From Enterobacter cloacae (GTDB lineage Bacteria > Pseudomonadota > Gammaproteobacteria > Enterobacterales > Enterobacteriaceae), in contig NZ_CP056117.1 of NCBI RefSeq assembly GCF_013375935.1, forward strand, positions 2,976,001 through 3,040,000: a DNA stretch of 64,000 nt, in the 5' to 3' direction. Below the pieces are notes generated by a model that ran no database searches, had not been told where the DNA came from, and worked only from the letters and a program-made list of their open reading frames with translations. The first letter of the stretch is position 1; each line of letters starts with the position of its first letter. Below, piece by piece: positions 1 to 9,586 of the stretch. The translations under genes and the position numbers were made by a program.

Positions 1-555
1 ACTAAGGTGCTGAGCGGCAACCTTGGCCGCGCGGTGATGAAAACCTCTGCCGTGCCGGAAGAGAACCAGGTTATCGAGGCGCCGGCGGTAGTGTTTGAAA
101 GCCAGCATGACGTCTTACCTGCCTTTGAAGCAGGGCTGCTTGATAAAGACTGCGTGGTTGTAGTACGCCATCAGGGGCCAAAAGCGAACGGAATGCCAGA
201 ATTACATAAACTTATGCCGCCGCTTGGTGTATTATTGGACCGCCGTTTCAAAATTGCGCTGGTGACCGATGGACGCCTCTCGGGTGCGTCCGGTAAAGTG
301 CCTTCTGCTATCCACGTCACTCCGGAAGCCTACGACGGTGGTTTGCTGGCGAAAGTGCGCGATGGTGACACGATCCGCGTTAACGGTCAGACAGGCGAGT
401 TAACCCTGCTGGTGGATGAGGCCGAGCTGGCGGCACGTCAGCCGCACATTCCTGACCTGAGCGCGTCGCGCGTGGGTACCGGACGCGAAATGTTTGGCGC
501 GCTGCGTGAGAAACTCTCCGGCGCGGAGCAGGGCGCAACCTGTATTACGTTTTAA
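1..555 (+). CDS. edd: Phosphogluconate dehydratase, C-terminal part
   Basis: Only about the last 184 residues are present; the gene begins left of the window and is open from base 1 (Thr-Lys-Val...). It dehydrates 6-phosphogluconate to 2-keto-3-deoxy-6-phosphogluconate in the Entner-Doudoroff pathway. The fragment matches the IlvD/Edd C-terminal domain almost residue for residue with E. coli Edd as I recall it, including the segment [20 protein letters not shown] and the ending CITF. The Fe-S cysteines lie upstream and cannot be checked. eda follows 39 nt downstream on the same strand, the classical edd-eda operon. Confidence 0.97.
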   Translation, partial: TKVLSGNLGRAVMKTSAVPEENQVIEAPAVVFESQHDVLPAFEAGLLDKDCVVVVRHQGPKANGMPELHKLMPPLGVLLDRRFKIALVTDGRLSGASGKVPSAIHVTPEAYDGGLLAKVRDGDTIRVNGQTGELTLLVDEAELAARQPHIPDLSASRVGTGREMFGALREKLSGAEQGATCITF

Positions 556-594
556 GACGACTTGATTTTAACGATCTGGCGAGAGAAAACTCTG

Positions 595-1236
595 ATGAAA
601 AACTGGAAAACAAGTGCAGAAGCAATCCTGACCACTGGCCCTGTCGTGCCGGTTATCGTGGTGAATAAGCTGGAGCACGCCGTACCTATGGCGAAAGCGC
701 TGGTTGCGGGCGGCGTTCGCGTTCTGGAAGTGACTCTGCGTACTGCCTGCGCGATGGACGCGATCCGCGCTATCGCGAAAGAAGTGCCGGAAGCCATCAT
801 CGGTGCGGGCACCGTTCTGAACGCGCAGCAGCTGGCGGAAGTGACCGAAGCGGGCGCGCAGTTTGCCATCAGCCCGGGCCTGACCGAGCCGCTGCTGAAA
901 GCGGCAACCGAGGGCACCATTCCGCTGATCCCGGGTATCAGCACCGTCTCTGAGCTGATGCTGGGTATGGACTACGGTCTGAAAGAGTTCAAGTTCTTCC
1001 CGGCGGAAGCCAACGGCGGCACCAAAGCGCTACAGGCGATCGCGGGTCCCTTCTCACAGGTGCGTTTCTGCCCGACGGGCGGCATCTCTCCGGCCAACTA
1101 CCGCGACTACCTGGCGCTGAAAAGCGTGCTGTGCATCGGTGGCTCCTGGCTGGTTCCGGCGGACGCGCTGGAAGCGGGCGACTGGGATCGCATCACTAAG
1201 CTGGCTCGCGAAGCGGTTGAAGGCGCGAAGCAGTAA
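595..1236 (+). CDS. eda: KDPG/KHG aldolase
   Basis: 213 residues, the usual length. It cleaves 2-keto-3-deoxy-6-phosphogluconate to pyruvate and glyceraldehyde 3-phosphate and also acts on 4-hydroxy-2-oxoglutarate. It is a cytosolic TIM-barrel class I aldolase. Glu45 (in VLEVTLRT) and the Schiff-base Lys133 (in EFKFFPAE) are both present at the E. coli positions. The ATG at 595 (MKNWKTS) was chosen over an upstream in-frame start because it restores the family N-terminus. It is second in the edd-eda operon and ends in a strong hairpin terminator. In E. coli it is repressed by KdgR, which is also encoded in this window (24449-25240). Confidence 0.98.
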   Translation: MKNWKTSAEAILTTGPVVPVIVVNKLEHAVPMAKALVAGGVRVLEVTLRTACAMDAIRAIAKEVPEAIIGAGTVLNAQQLAEVTEAGAQFAISPGLTEPLLKAATEGTIPLIPGISTVSELMLGMDYGLKEFKFFPAEANGGTKALQAIAGPFSQVRFCPTGGISPANYRDYLALKSVLCIGGSWLVPADALEAGDWDRITKLAREAVEGAKQ

Positions 1237-1262
1237 GCCTGTTGCCGACCTGCAAACTAAAA

Positions 1263-1287
1263 ACGGGCCTGATGGCCCGTTTTTTTA
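1263..1287. terminator. Shared bidirectional terminator of eda and purT
   Basis: The stem ACGGGCC/GGCCCGT with loop TGAT is followed by seven T on the + strand and five T (from the A run at 1258-1263) on the - strand. It lies between the convergent eda and purT genes; the purT stop codon (1285-1287) sits in the T tract. Confidence 0.9.
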
Positions 1288-2463
1288 TCCTTCGACCTTC
1301 ACGGCTGCGGCGGCCGCTTTCGCCCTCGAGACGGCCTCGTCTACGGTATTACCCGTCGCTAAGGCCACGCCCAGACGACGGGTGCCGTCGATCTCCGGTT
1401 TACCAAACAGTCGGACCTGCATTCCGGCGCCAACCGCCCCTTCGACGTTATCAAAGGTAACGTTCTGGCTGGTCAGCTGCGGCAGAATAACCGCTGATGC
1501 CGCCGGGCCGTACTGGCGGATGCCGCCAACCGGCAGGCCGAGGAAAGCGCGTACGTGCAGCGCGAACTCGGAGAGATCCTGCGAAATCAGCGTAACCATT
1601 CCGGTATCGTGCGGGCGAGGGGAGACTTCGCTGAAAATCACCTCGTCACCGCATACAAACAGCTCGACGCCGAACAGGCCATAGCCCCCCAGGGCCAGCA
1701 CCGTCTTGCGGGCGATTTCCCGCGCGCGCTCCAGCGCCAGGGCGCTCATCTGCTGCGGCTGCCAGGATTCGCGATAATCGCCGTCTTCCTGGCGATGGCC
1801 AATCGGATCGCAGAAATGGACGCCGTCCACGGCGCTGACGGTCAACAGGGTAATTTCAAAATCAAACTTCACCACGCCTTCCACGATGACGCGACCGGCC
1901 CCGGCACGACCGCCCTGCTGGGCATAGTCCCATGCCGTGTCCAGCGTGCTGCTGTCGCGGATAAAGCTCTGCCCTTTGCCGGAGGAGCTCATCACGGGCT
2001 TAACGATGCACGGGTAGCCAATTTCTTCAACGGCCTGAACAAACCCGGCTTTATCGCCGGCAAAACGGTAGCTGGAGGTCGGAAGCTGCAGCTCCTCGGC
2101 CGCCAGACGACGTATACCTTCGCGGTTCATGGTCAGTTTTGCCGCCTTAGCACAGGGCACCACGCGCTGTCCCTCCTGCTCAAGGGCGATCAGCATATCG
2201 GTGGCAATGGCTTCAATCTCCGGTACCACGAAATCCGGCTTTTCCCCGGCAATTAACGAGCGCAGGGCGTTACCGTCAAGCATGTCGATAACGTGCGAGC
2301 GGTGAGCCACGTGCATGGCAGGTGCATCCCTATAACGGTCAACCGCAATCACCTCGACGCCCAAACGCTGGCACTCTATGGCGACTTCTTTTCCCAGTTC
2401 GCCCGATCCTAACAGCATGACGCGCGTCGCGGCAGGACGCAGCGCAGTTCCTAAACGAGTCAT
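1285..2463 (-). CDS. purT: Formate-dependent GAR transformylase (PurT)
   Basis: 392 residues, the E. coli length. An ATP-grasp enzyme that makes formylglycinamide ribonucleotide from GAR, formate and ATP, the folate-independent version of the PurN step in purine synthesis. The N-terminus [10 protein letters not shown], the nucleotide-binding segment [13 protein letters not shown] (about residues 14-26) and the central ATP-grasp sequence [13 protein letters not shown] are visible. It is monocistronic, convergent with eda. Its promoter carries an exact PurR operator. In E. coli yebG and yebF lie between purT and yebE; here only 171 nt separate the start codons of purT and yebE. Confidence 0.98.
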   Translation of the reverse strand: MTRLGTALRPAATRVMLLGSGELGKEVAIECQRLGVEVIAVDRYRDAPAMHVAHRSHVIDMLDGNALRSLIAGEKPDFVVPEIEAIATDMLIALEQEGQRVVPCAKAAKLTMNREGIRRLAAEELQLPTSSYRFAGDKAGFVQAVEEIGYPCIVKPVMSSSGKGQSFIRDSSTLDTAWDYAQQGGRAGAGRVIVEGVVKFDFEITLLTVSAVDGVHFCDPIGHRQEDGDYRESWQPQQMSALALERAREIARKTVLALGGYGLFGVELFVCGDEVIFSEVSPRPHDTGMVTLISQDLSEFALHVRAFLGLPVGGIRQYGPAASAVILPQLTSQNVTFDNVEGAVGAGMQVRLFGKPEIDGTRRLGVALATGNTVDEAVSRAKAAAAAVKVEG

Positions 2464-2490
2464 AAAAATCCCCCTGAAAACGATGCGGGC

Positions 2491-2519
2491 AGTATAAACG
2501 AAAACGTTTGCGTCTGTCT
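2491..2519 (-). promoter_or_regulatory. purT promoter with PurR operator in the spacer
   Basis: On the minus strand a -10 TATACT (2491-2496) and a -35 AAGACA (2514-2519) are 17 bp apart. The spacer is filled by ACGCAAACGTTTTCGT (2498-2513 read on the minus strand), which equals the PurR consensus as I know it. Repression by occlusion of RNA polymerase is the natural reading. Confidence 0.85.
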
Positions 2520-2634
2520 TGCCCGTGACCGCCGCAGCAGGCGAGAAATTTGCGCTTCTTTAGCACTGACAGACATTTCCTGACACCTGCTCGCTTAGGC
2601 TGTGAACGTTAAGCACCGTTACGTGAGGAAAAAT

Positions 2635-3285
2635 ATGTCAGGCTGGATGAATCAACTGCAATCCCTGTTGGGACAAAAAGGCTCGTCGTCCGGCGAGCAG
2701 GGGCTAAGCAAGCTGCTGGTGCCGGGCGCGCTCGGCGGGCTGGCCGGCTTGCTGGTCGCCAATAAATCATCGCGCAAGCTGCTCACTAAATACGGCACCG
2801 GCGCGCTGCTGGCGGGCGGAGGGGCCATTGCGGGCTCCGTTTTGTGGAACAAATATAAAGACAAGGTGCGCAGCGCGCATCAGGATGAACCGCAGTACGG
2901 AAACCAGGTGTCGCCGTTAGATTTACGCACCGAGCGGCTGCTCCTCGCGCTGGTGTTTGCGGCCAAAAGCGACGGCCATATCGACGATAACGAACGCGCC
3001 GCGATTGACCAGCAGATGCGCGAAGCGGGCGTTGAGGAGCAGGGCAGGGCGCTGGTGGCGAAAGCTATCGAACAGCCGCTCGATCCGCAACGCCTGGCGC
3101 AGGGCGTAAAAAACGAAGAAGAGGCGCTTGAACTCTACTTCCTGAGCTGTGCCGCCATCGACATCGACCACTTTATGGAGCGAAGCTACCTGAACGCGCT
3201 GGGCGATGCGCTGAAGATCCCGCAGGACGTTCGCGAGGGCATCGAGAAGGATATCCAGCAGCAGAAACAGGCGCTTGTGGGCTAG
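2635..3285 (+). CDS. yebE: Inner-membrane protein YebE (DUF533)
   Basis: 216 residues. The N-terminal third has two glycine/alanine-rich hydrophobic stretches (about residues 25-40 and 52-70) that look membrane-associated. The C-terminal part is a helical TerB-like DUF533 domain rich in acidic residues ([20 protein letters not shown]). The ATG at 2635 has GAGGA 7-11 nt upstream and gives the E. coli start MSGWMNQ. The molecular role is unknown; in E. coli it is a CpxR-activated envelope-stress gene, but I could not identify a convincing CpxR box here. It lies alone between divergent purT and ptrB. Confidence 0.9.
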   Translation: MSGWMNQLQSLLGQKGSSSGEQGLSKLLVPGALGGLAGLLVANKSSRKLLTKYGTGALLAGGGAIAGSVLWNKYKDKVRSAHQDEPQYGNQVSPLDLRTERLLLALVFAAKSDGHIDDNERAAIDQQMREAGVEEQGRALVAKAIEQPLDPQRLAQGVKNEEEALELYFLSCAAIDIDHFMERSYLNALGDALKIPQDVREGIEKDIQQQKQALVG

Positions 3286-3360
3286 GAGGCCATGTTTCGC
3301 TTGCATCATGCGCGCGTTTTGCCAACCTTATAGGATGTAAAACGAAAAAGTAAGAATGCC

Positions 3361-5436
3361 ATGCCTCCAAAAGCCCGACGTACTCCTTATGCGATCGTCA
3401 CGCATGGCGATACGCGTATAGATAACTACTACTGGCTGCGGGACGACTCTCGTTCCCGGCCAGAAGTGCTCGACTATCTGCACGAAGAAAACGACTATGG
3501 CCGAAAGGTCATGGGCACCCAGCAGGCGCTTCAGGATAGGCTGCTGAATGAAATGGTGCAGCGTATCCCCCAGCGCGATATCTCCGCCCCGTGGACCAAA
3601 AACGGCTATCGCTATCGCCATATCTATGAACCCGGAAACGAGTATCCCATCTACCAGCGACAGTCGGTGCTGAGCGCCGAGTGGGACGAATGGGATATAC
3701 TGCTGGATGCCAACAGGCGTGCGGCCCACAGCGAGTTTTACACCCTGGGCGGCATGTCGATCTCACCGGATAACGCCATTATGGCGCTGGCTGAGGATTA
3801 CCTCTCCCGCCGCCAATACGGGTTGCGTTTTCGCAATCTCGAAACGGGAAACTGGTATCCCGAGATGCTGGAAAATGTCTCCCCGGATTTCGTCTGGGGC
3901 AACGATTCGGAAACGGTCTACTACGTTAAAAAGCATGCCTCAACGCTGCTGCCTTACCAGGTGTGGCGTCATACGGTAGGGACCGATTCCGCCGACGATG
4001 AACTGGTCTACGAGGAAAAAGACGAAACGTTCTACGTCAGCCTGCATAAAACGTCATCGCGCCACTACGTGATTATTTTCCTCTCCAGCGCCACGACATC
4101 CGAAGTGCTGCTGCTGGATGCCGAACTGCCGGATGCGCAGCCTTTGTGCTTCCTGCCGCGCCGTAAAGATCATGAGTACAGCCTCGATCACTTCCAGCAC
4201 AGCTTTTACCTGCGCTCCAACCGGGAGGGCAAAAACTTTGGTCTCTATAAGACCAAAGTACGCGATGAACGCAAGTGGGAAGTGTTAATTCCCGCGCGCG
4301 ATCAGGTGATGCTTGAGGGCTTTACCCTGTTCACCGACTGGCTGGTGGTGGAGGAGCGACAGCGCGGGCTGACCAGTATCCGCCAGATCAACCGCAAAAC
4401 CCGCGAGGTGGTGGGCATTGCGTTTGACGATCCGGCCTACGTGACGTGGATTGGCTTTAACCCGGAACCGGAATCGTCACGTCTGCGGTACGGGTATTCC
4501 TCCATGACCACCCCGGATACGCTGTTTGAGCTGGATATGGATACCGGGCAGCGTCAGGTGATTAAGCAGGCGGAGGTCAGAGGGTTCGAGTCGGAAAACT
4601 ACCGCAGCGAGCACCTGTGGGTGACCGCGCGCGACGGCGTTGAAGTCCCCGTGTCCCTCGTCTATCACAAGGACCACTTCATCAAGGGCAAAAACCCCAT
4701 TCTGGTCTACGGCTACGGCTCTTACGGATCCAGCATGGATGCCGATTTCAGCAGCAGCAGGCTGAGCCTGCTCGACCGCGGCTTTGTCTATGCCATCGCC
4801 CATATTCGCGGCGGCGGCGAGCTTGGGCAGCACTGGTATGAAGACGGTAAGTTCCTCAAAAAGAAAAACACCTTTAATGATTACCTTGACGTCTGCGACG
4901 CGCTGATCGCGCAGGGGTATGGCGATCCGCAGCTCTGCTTTGGCATGGGGGGCAGCGCGGGCGGAATGTTAATGGGGGCCGTAATCAACCAGCGTCCCGA
5001 ACGTTTTAAGGGGGTTATCGCTCAGGTGCCGTTTGTGGACGTGGTGACGACCATGCTGGACGAGTCCATACCGCTGACGACCGGCGAGTTCGAGGAGTGG
5101 GGTAACCCGCAGGATGAAACGTATTACCGGTACATGAAGGAGTACAGCCCTTACGATAACGTCGAGGCGAAAGCCTACCCGCACATGCTGGTGACCACCG
5201 GCCTGCACGATTCTCAGGTCCAGTACTGGGAGCCCGCGAAATGGGTGGCGAAGCTGCGCGAGCTGAAAACCGACGATAACCTGCTGCTGCTGTGTACCGA
5301 CATGGATTCCGGGCACGGCGGTAAGTCAGGGCGATTTAAATCGTACGAAGGGGTAGCGCTGGAGTACGCCTTTTTGATTGGCCTGGCGCAGGGCACGCTG
5401 CCAGGCCATACGGAAACTCAGGCTTCGCCTAAGTAA
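3361..5436 (+). CDS. ptrB: Oligopeptidase B (protease II)
   Basis: 691 residues (E. coli about 686). A cytosolic prolyl-oligopeptidase-family serine peptidase that cleaves small peptides after Arg or Lys. The N-terminal half is the beta-propeller that limits access to peptides. The catalytic triad is intact: Ser532 in GGSAGG, Asp617 in GLHDSQVQ and His652 in DSGHGGKSG, exactly the E. coli numbering. No signal peptide. The Shine-Dalgarno is weak. The 3' end overlaps the convergent exoX gene by 19 nt. Confidence 0.98.
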   Translation: MPPKARRTPYAIVTHGDTRIDNYYWLRDDSRSRPEVLDYLHEENDYGRKVMGTQQALQDRLLNEMVQRIPQRDISAPWTKNGYRYRHIYEPGNEYPIYQRQSVLSAEWDEWDILLDANRRAAHSEFYTLGGMSISPDNAIMALAEDYLSRRQYGLRFRNLETGNWYPEMLENVSPDFVWGNDSETVYYVKKHASTLLPYQVWRHTVGTDSADDELVYEEKDETFYVSLHKTSSRHYVIIFLSSATTSEVLLLDAELPDAQPLCFLPRRKDHEYSLDHFQHSFYLRSNREGKNFGLYKTKVRDERKWEVLIPARDQVMLEGFTLFTDWLVVEERQRGLTSIRQINRKTREVVGIAFDDPAYVTWIGFNPEPESSRLRYGYSSMTTPDTLFELDMDTGQRQVIKQAEVRGFESENYRSEHLWVTARDGVEVPVSLVYHKDHFIKGKNPILVYGYGSYGSSMDADFSSSRLSLLDRGFVYAIAHIRGGGELGQHWYEDGKFLKKKNTFNDYLDVCDALIAQGYGDPQLCFGMGGSAGGMLMGAVINQRPERFKGVIAQVPFVDVVTTMLDESIPLTTGEFEEWGNPQDETYYRYMKEYSPYDNVEAKAYPHMLVTTGLHDSQVQYWEPAKWVAKLRELKTDDNLLLLCTDMDSGHGGKSGRFKSYEGVALEYAFLIGLAQGTLPGHTETQASPK

Positions 5437-6080
5437 TGCTTCAGCGTCAGGCGCAGTTCCGGGCTCATTCTGTCGAGGTTGTTATACAGCCAGCGCAGGT
5501 AGCCCGGATCCTTATCCGCGACTTCCGCCACCGGTTTTCCACGATATTTACCGAACGTGAAGGTGGTCAGGAGCGCGGGACGCCCGGTAATGGTGGCCAT
5601 ATCATCCGGCGTCCAGCCAGAGGTATTCATGATGTCTATGAGTAACGCGGCGGTGATGTAGCAGTCATACAGGGCCCGGTGATGGTGCAGCCCCTCCGGC
5701 GTCCGCACGCTGAGCTTGCGTGACTTATACAGCGCCATATTGCTGTACTTGATCCCCGGCCACAGGCGGCGCGCCAGCTTCATGGTGCAAATCCACTCGC
5801 CGGGCATTTCCGGCAGCACGCGGCGGTCAAAGCTGGCGTTGTGCGCCACGTACCACTGACTGCCGTGATAGTGAGGAATGATCTCTTCAATCCACGGCTT
5901 GTCCGCCACCATCGACTCCGTAATGCGATGAATGGCCATCGCCTGCGCGCTGATGGGGCGATCCGGCCGCACCAGGTGACTCATCGGGTTGACTATCTTT
6001 CCGTCAATCACGTCGACGGAAGCGACTTCCACAATTCCACCCTGCAAATCGCAAGTTTCGGTATCGATAACGCGCAGCAT
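5418..6080 (-). CDS. exoX: Exodeoxyribonuclease X
   Basis: 220 residues, as in E. coli. A distributive 3'-5' DNA exonuclease of the DnaQ/DEDD superfamily, used in mismatch repair and UV tolerance. ExoI motif Asp6/Glu8 (VIDTETC), ExoII in [10 protein letters not shown] and ExoIII in [13 protein letters not shown] are present. The C-terminal tail contains a second conserved segment ([15 protein letters not shown]) typical of ExoX. It overlaps ptrB tail to tail by 19 nt; yobB lies upstream on the same strand 24 nt away and may be co-transcribed. Confidence 0.97.
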   Translation of the reverse strand: MLRVIDTETCDLQGGIVEVASVDVIDGKIVNPMSHLVRPDRPISAQAMAIHRITESMVADKPWIEEIIPHYHGSQWYVAHNASFDRRVLPEMPGEWICTMKLARRLWPGIKYSNMALYKSRKLSVRTPEGLHHHRALYDCYITAALLIDIMNTSGWTPDDMATITGRPALLTTFTFGKYRGKPVAEVADKDPGYLRWLYNNLDRMSPELRLTLKHYLGEA

Positions 6081-6104
6081 CGATCGCTCCTGATCCTAAA
6101 ATGC

Positions 6105-6755
6105 CTAGCCTAAAGGAATGATATCCCCTTGCCAACCCTGTCGGCCTAAAGAACCGGTAAGCAGCAGCTCGCCCTTATCGGCGCGAACGATCAGCTGGCC
6201 TTTCTCATCCCATAGCGCGCTCCCGCCGCGCGCGTTCGCCATTAAAACGGCAATAGCGTATTTGTGTGCGAAGCGCTGTAGCGCGCTAATGGACTGCCGC
6301 CAGCGGTGATCGCCCACCGCAAGGCTGCTGGTAAACAGCGTCGCCTCCGGATCCAGCTCCGGGGCATCACCCTGATTATCAACGATGGCTAAGCGTTTGT
6401 CGCCTGGGATCACGCCCGCCCCGTTGCCCTGGGGATAACGGCGAATGGTCGAGAGGCTGGGGGTAAAAAGCGCGAGGCCCTTCTGGCGCTGGTCGTGTTG
6501 CTGGAGCGTTACGCCGGCAATTACCGTGATAAAGCGCGACTGCGCGGCGTGAAGGAGGGGAGCAAGCTGTAAATCGTCGGGTGGCGGAGGTAACGTTGGA
6601 TCCCCGGGGCCGGTAAGCGACAGCTCCGGAAAGACGATTAAATCGCACCCTTGCCGGGCTGCTTCGTCAATGAAATGCAGGTGGTGTTTTACGTGCTCGT
6701 CTACGCAGCCGTGCCGCGGGGCATACTGGGCCGCGGCAATATTCCATCGTGACAT
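6105..6755 (-). CDS. yobB: YobB, truncated-type nitrilase-fold protein
   Basis: 216 residues, close to E. coli YobB (about 218) but much shorter than active carbon-nitrogen hydrolases (about 260-280). The start MSRWNIAAAQ at 6755 has AAGGAAG just upstream. The nitrilase Glu motif VFPELSLTG is present near residue 45. The segment that should carry the catalytic Cys (normally ...C.D.RFPE...) is absent: the chain passes from the central region straight to the late motif MANARGGSALWDEKGQ. The only cysteines are at HGC and QGC near the N-terminus. Hydrolase activity is therefore doubtful. It lies between exoX and holE. Confidence 0.85.
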   Translation of the reverse strand: MSRWNIAAAQYAPRHGCVDEHVKHHLHFIDEAARQGCDLIVFPELSLTGPGDPTLPPPPDDLQLAPLLHAAQSRFITVIAGVTLQQHDQRQKGLALFTPSLSTIRRYPQGNGAGVIPGDKRLAIVDNQGDAPELDPEATLFTSSLAVGDHRWRQSISALQRFAHKYAIAVLMANARGGSALWDEKGQLIVRADKGELLLTGSLGRQGWQGDIIPLG

Positions 6756-6866
6756 CGTGACTTCCTTATACACTGAGTCGCTGGGATTCTAAGATTACAC
6801 CTAAATTTATCAGGGTTTTCTTATCCTGCCACATAACGCGTAAGGAAGTGTAACGAGACGTTAAGC

Positions 6867-7097
6867 TTATTTAACTTTAGGTTCGTATGGCAGGCGCGAG
6901 AGGTTAACCGACGCGAGGCGATGCGCGATCAGGCGTTCGCGAAACCAGTCGCGAAGATGCGCGGGCTGCTCACGTTCAACCACTTCGGCCACAACGGGCA
7001 TGTTGTAACGCTCTTTAAATGCAACGCCAGCGGCGGCGAGATCGACGTTGACTTTGTCCATCTCGTCCTGAGGAAGGGCGGCCAGATTAACGTTCAT
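6867..7097 (-). CDS. holE: DNA polymerase III theta subunit
   Basis: 76 residues, the full family length. Theta binds the epsilon proofreading subunit (DnaQ) in the polymerase III core and mildly stabilises it. The block [19 protein letters not shown] and the C-terminal [14 protein letters not shown] match E. coli HolE. The ATG at 7097 has AAGGAGAAGG directly upstream, which decides the start over a longer frame. Transcribed alone, divergent from yobA. Confidence 0.97.
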   Translation of the reverse strand: MNVNLAALPQDEMDKVNVDLAAAGVAFKERYNMPVVAEVVEREQPAHLRDWFRERLIAHRLASVNLSRLPYEPKVK

Positions 7098-7234
7098 TTC
7101 CTTCTCCTTTTTCTGCGGCGGCAACGTTACCGCGATTATTCAACGATGACAAGGGAGCAAAGGATGATCCTCGACTCGCTTATTATACAGCGTTATTCTT
7201 TACCATTCAGGCATAACGAAAAGGAATGATTGTG

Positions 7235-7606
7235 ATGCATCTTACCCCTTCCCGCGTCGCGTGCGCGCTGGTTTTCCTTGTCTCTTCGGCAATCACGCCC
7301 TCGGCTCTGGCCCACGCCCATCTTAAACAGCAATCCCCGCAGGAAAATACCGTCGCGGCGGCGCCGGAGGTCATCACCCTGAGCTTCTCGGAAGGCATTG
7401 AGCCGGCCTTCAGCGGCGTAGCGGTGACCGACGCGCAGCAGCAGAAGATCAAAACCGGCGCGGTGAAGCGTGACGAGAAGGATAACGCGCGGCTGATCGT
7501 TCCTCTTGAGCAGCCGCTGGCGAAAGGCACCTACACGGTGGACTGGCACGTGGTTTCAGTGGACGGCCACAAAACCAGGGGCAGCTATCGCTTTAGCGTG
7601 AAATAG
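7235..7606 (+). CDS. yobA: Periplasmic copper-binding CopC-domain protein YobA
   Basis: 123 residues. A signal peptide ends at SALA (residues 23-26), so the mature protein begins His-Ala-His, the usual N-terminal copper ligand of CopC proteins. The C-terminal [15 protein letters not shown] carries the other conserved histidines. AAGGA at 7221-7225 gives 9 nt spacing to the ATG at 7235, better than the ATG at 7226. First gene of yobA-yebZ-yebY, with yebZ starting 2 nt after its stop. In E. coli this operon is tied to copper handling, but the exact role of YobA is not settled. Confidence 0.92.
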   Translation: MHLTPSRVACALVFLVSSAITPSALAHAHLKQQSPQENTVAAAPEVITLSFSEGIEPAFSGVAVTDAQQQKIKTGAVKRDEKDNARLIVPLEQPLAKGTYTVDWHVVSVDGHKTRGSYRFSVK

Positions 7607-7607
7607 T

Positions 7608-8477
7608 ATGCTGGCACTGAGCTACGTAGCGTTACGCTTTATCCATTTTTCCGCGCTGATGCTGCTCTTTGGCAACGCGTTATACAGCGTCTGGTTTGCG
7701 CCGTCGTCGCTGCAGCGTCTGATGACGCAGCGCTTCCAGCTACAGCAGAAGGTCGCGGCCCTGATCGGCCTGGTGACGGCAGGGCTGATGTTTGGCCTGC
7801 AAAGCGGATTGATGGGCAACGGCTGGGGCGATGTCGTTAGCCCGGAGGTCTGGCGCAGCGTGCTGGGGACGCAGTTTGGCGGCGTCTGGCTGTGGCAAAT
7901 GGTTCTGGCAGCGGTCACCGTGAGCGCAGCATGGCTGGCACCACATAAAGGCTCACGGCTGTTACTGCTTGCCATGGGACAGCTCGTGCTGCTGGCAGGG
8001 GTTGGACATGCCGCGATGGACGCAGGCGCTCCGGGGGCGCTTCACCGTGTGAACCACGCGCTTCATCTTCTTTGTGCCGCGACCTGGCTGGGCGGTCTTT
8101 TGCCGCTGCTTTTTTGCATGCGTCTGGCAACAGGGCGCTGGCGGCCAGCGGCTATCTTTACCATGATGCGCTTCTCCCGCGTGGGGCATTACGCCGTTGC
8201 AGGCGTGCTGCTTACCGGGCTCGTAAATACGCTGTTCATCGTTGGCATTGACGTGCCGTGGCAGGCGCCTTACGTACGGCTGCTGTTGTTTAAATGTGCG
8301 CTGGTCATCATGATGGTGGCAATTGCGCTGGCGAATCGGTATTTTCTGGTGCCACGCTTTCGCCCTGAGGCCAGGCGGGAACAACAGATTTTTATCAGGA
8401 TGACACAGGCAGAAGTGGTGCTGGGCGCGCTGGTGCTGGCGGCAGTCAGTCTCTTCGCAACCTGGGAACCCTTCTGA
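7608..8477 (+). CDS. yebZ: CopD-family inner-membrane protein YebZ
   Basis: 289 residues with about eight hydrophobic segments. It belongs to the CopD/PcoD family that pairs with CopC, presumably moving copper across the inner membrane or delivering it to periplasmic partners. Conserved histidines lie in membrane segments (RFIHFSAL near the start, VGHAAMDAG and [11 protein letters not shown] in the middle). The start codon lies one base after the yobA stop, implying translational coupling. yebY follows 16 nt downstream. Confidence 0.93.
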   Translation: MLALSYVALRFIHFSALMLLFGNALYSVWFAPSSLQRLMTQRFQLQQKVAALIGLVTAGLMFGLQSGLMGNGWGDVVSPEVWRSVLGTQFGGVWLWQMVLAAVTVSAAWLAPHKGSRLLLLAMGQLVLLAGVGHAAMDAGAPGALHRVNHALHLLCAATWLGGLLPLLFCMRLATGRWRPAAIFTMMRFSRVGHYAVAGVLLTGLVNTLFIVGIDVPWQAPYVRLLLFKCALVIMMVAIALANRYFLVPRFRPEARREQQIFIRMTQAEVVLGALVLAAVSLFATWEPF

Positions 8478-8493
8478 CAAGGTTAATAAACAT

Positions 8494-8832
8494 ATGAAAA
8501 AGACACTGCTTTCTCTTTTACTTCTTACCAGTGCCGGCAGCGCGCTGGCCGCACCGCAGGTGATTACCGTCAGCCGTTTTGAGATGGGCAAGGATAACTG
8601 GGCGTTTAATCGCGAAGAGGTGATGCTCACCTGCCGTCCCGGCCACGCGCTGTACGTCATTAATCCCAGCACGCTGGTCCAGTATCCGTTAAATGACGTG
8701 GCAGAGCGGCAGGTTGCCAGCGGGAAAAGCAATGGTCAGCCCGTCAGCGTGATTCAGGTTGACGATCCGGCTAATCCGGGGCAGAAGAAGAGCCTGGCAC
8801 CGTTCATTGCGCGCGCAGAAAAGCTCTGTTAG
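8494..8832 (+). CDS. yebY: Periplasmic DUF2511 protein YebY
   Basis: 112 residues with a clear signal peptide cleaved after SALA (about residue 19). The mature part has two cysteines (VMLTCRPG and the C-terminal KLC) that could form a disulfide. Its biochemical role is unknown; as the last gene of yobA-yebZ-yebY it is presumed to serve copper homeostasis in the periplasm. AAGGTTAATAAACAT precedes the ATG. A rho-independent terminator follows 24 nt downstream. Confidence 0.9.
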   Translation: MKKTLLSLLLLTSAGSALAAPQVITVSRFEMGKDNWAFNREEVMLTCRPGHALYVINPSTLVQYPLNDVAERQVASGKSNGQPVSVIQVDDPANPGQKKSLAPFIARAEKLC

Positions 8833-8852
8833 CCGTCAGGTTTCCAGTAAAA

Positions 8853-8888
8853 AAAAACCGCAGGGCTTGCAAAAGCGCTGCGGTTTTT
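8853..8888 (+). terminator. Terminator of yobA-yebZ-yebY
   Basis: The stem ACCGCAGGGCTT pairs with AAGCGCTGCGGT (loop GCAA) and is followed by five T. Confidence 0.85.
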
Positions 8889-8960
8889 CACATTTAGTGA
8901 TGTTCTGACGCTTTTTTTCAGGCCACTTTTGCTGTGGACTGGAAAACCTGACGTCGTCAT

Positions 8961-8968
8961 CTATTCTT
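8961..8968 (+). promoter_or_regulatory. -10 element of sdsR (sigma-S type)
   Basis: CTATTCTT lies about 6 nt before the predicted SdsR start and resembles the C-extended -10 used by sigma S, the known activator of SdsR. No -35 is obvious. Confidence 0.65.
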
Positions 8969-8973
8969 AAAGG

Positions 8974-9076
8974 GCAAGGCGACAGAGCCTGCATTAATGC
9001 CAACTTTTAGCGCACGGCTCTCTCCCAAGAGCCATTTCCCTGGACCGAATACAGGAATCGTATTCGGTCTCTTTTT
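8974..9076 (+). ncRNA. sdsR: Small RNA SdsR (RyeB)
   Basis: About 103 nt, near the reported length. The internal block TGCATTAATGCCAACTTTTA and the terminator stem GACCGAATAC/GTATTCGGTC followed by TCTTTTT are recalled matches to SdsR of E. coli and Salmonella. Position between yebY and pphA is also conserved. SdsR is a stationary-phase Hfq-dependent RNA that represses targets such as ompD, mutS and tolC, and pairs with RyeA on the other strand. Confidence 0.93.
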
Positions 9077-9200
9077 ATCTATTCATTTTTCAAGGGATTA
9101 CCGGTCTCAACACGAACGCCCCCGAAAAATTTTCGAACATTCCATATCCTGCCTAAACCATAACATACTCTGCACCGCGTGCGTCCAGGTATTTTTTGGT

Positions 9201-9217
9201 CATTGTTAAATTTTTGT
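9201..9217 (+). repeat. 17-bp direct repeat, left copy
   Basis: CATTGTTAAATTTTTGT occurs exactly here and at 10708-10724. The two copies bracket the AT-rich segment carrying the PAS_6 gene. They could be recombination remnants of an insertion or a chance match in AT-rich DNA. Confidence 0.6.
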
Positions 9218-9406
9218 GTCCCGGCAATCGTAATGCAAATTCTTCCCCCGCGGTGTTCCGGTGAGTAAAGCATGGAGTCAAAAGGGGCAGCCGGGTTCCT
9301 GCCAGTTACCCCTCGACGATCGCCTCCCTGATCGGACTGCTGCCTGGAGGGAATGCTCTGCTATAACAGGGAACGCATGTTGTTGACTGGTAATAATAAC
9401 GCATAT

Positions 9407-9430
9407 CATGAATAAGATTTTTTATTCATG
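9407..9430. repeat. Perfect inverted repeat
   Basis: CATGAATAA and TTATTCATG (9 bp arms, loop GATTTT). No T tract on either strand that would make a standard terminator. Function unknown. Confidence 0.6.
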
Positions 9431-9445
9431 GTATTTGCGACAAAA

Positions 9446-9510
9446 GCCCTCTTTGTATTAAAAGATGAAATGCAGGCCCGCATAGACATATGACATTGCA
9501 CAAAGAGGGC
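9446..9510. repeat. Long-armed inverted repeat downstream of the PAS_6 gene
   Basis: GCCCTCTTTGT (9446-9456) and ACAAAGAGGGC (9500-9510) are exact reverse complements separated by 43 nt. On the minus strand it lies 77 nt after the stop codon of the PAS_6 gene and could fold its transcript 3' end or mark a mobile-element edge. No transposase is nearby. Confidence 0.6.
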
Positions 9511-9586
9511 ATATAATGACTGACGAGTGCTTATGCTCTCGTTATATATTTATATGAATTACGATAATGTAATAGGATTTATCTGA

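Larger units (their letters stand above)
8944..9176 (-). ncRNA. ryeA: Antisense RNA RyeA (SraC), approximate ends
   Basis: In E. coli RyeA is transcribed opposite SdsR and extends roughly 100 nt past the SdsR 3' end and about 30 nt past its 5' end. The ends given here are transferred from that geometry and not from a promoter or terminator that I can see. SdsR is intact, so an antisense partner is likely, but confidence in the coordinates is low. Confidence 0.35.
9077..9586. other. Intergenic stretch after sdsR, left part of AT-rich islet
   Basis: No convincing gene. The first ~280 nt are ordinary intergenic sequence; from about 9360 the base composition drops to strongly AT-rich. It contains the left copy of a 17-bp direct repeat (9201-9217), a perfect hairpin (9407-9430) and a long inverted repeat (9446-9510), listed separately. 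Confidence 0.6.

Noticed and set aside
2608..2622. GTTAA-N5-GTTAC before yebE as a CpxR box
   Set aside because: Two mismatches to GTAAA-N5-GTAAA and too close to the start codon; the known regulation alone does not justify calling the site.
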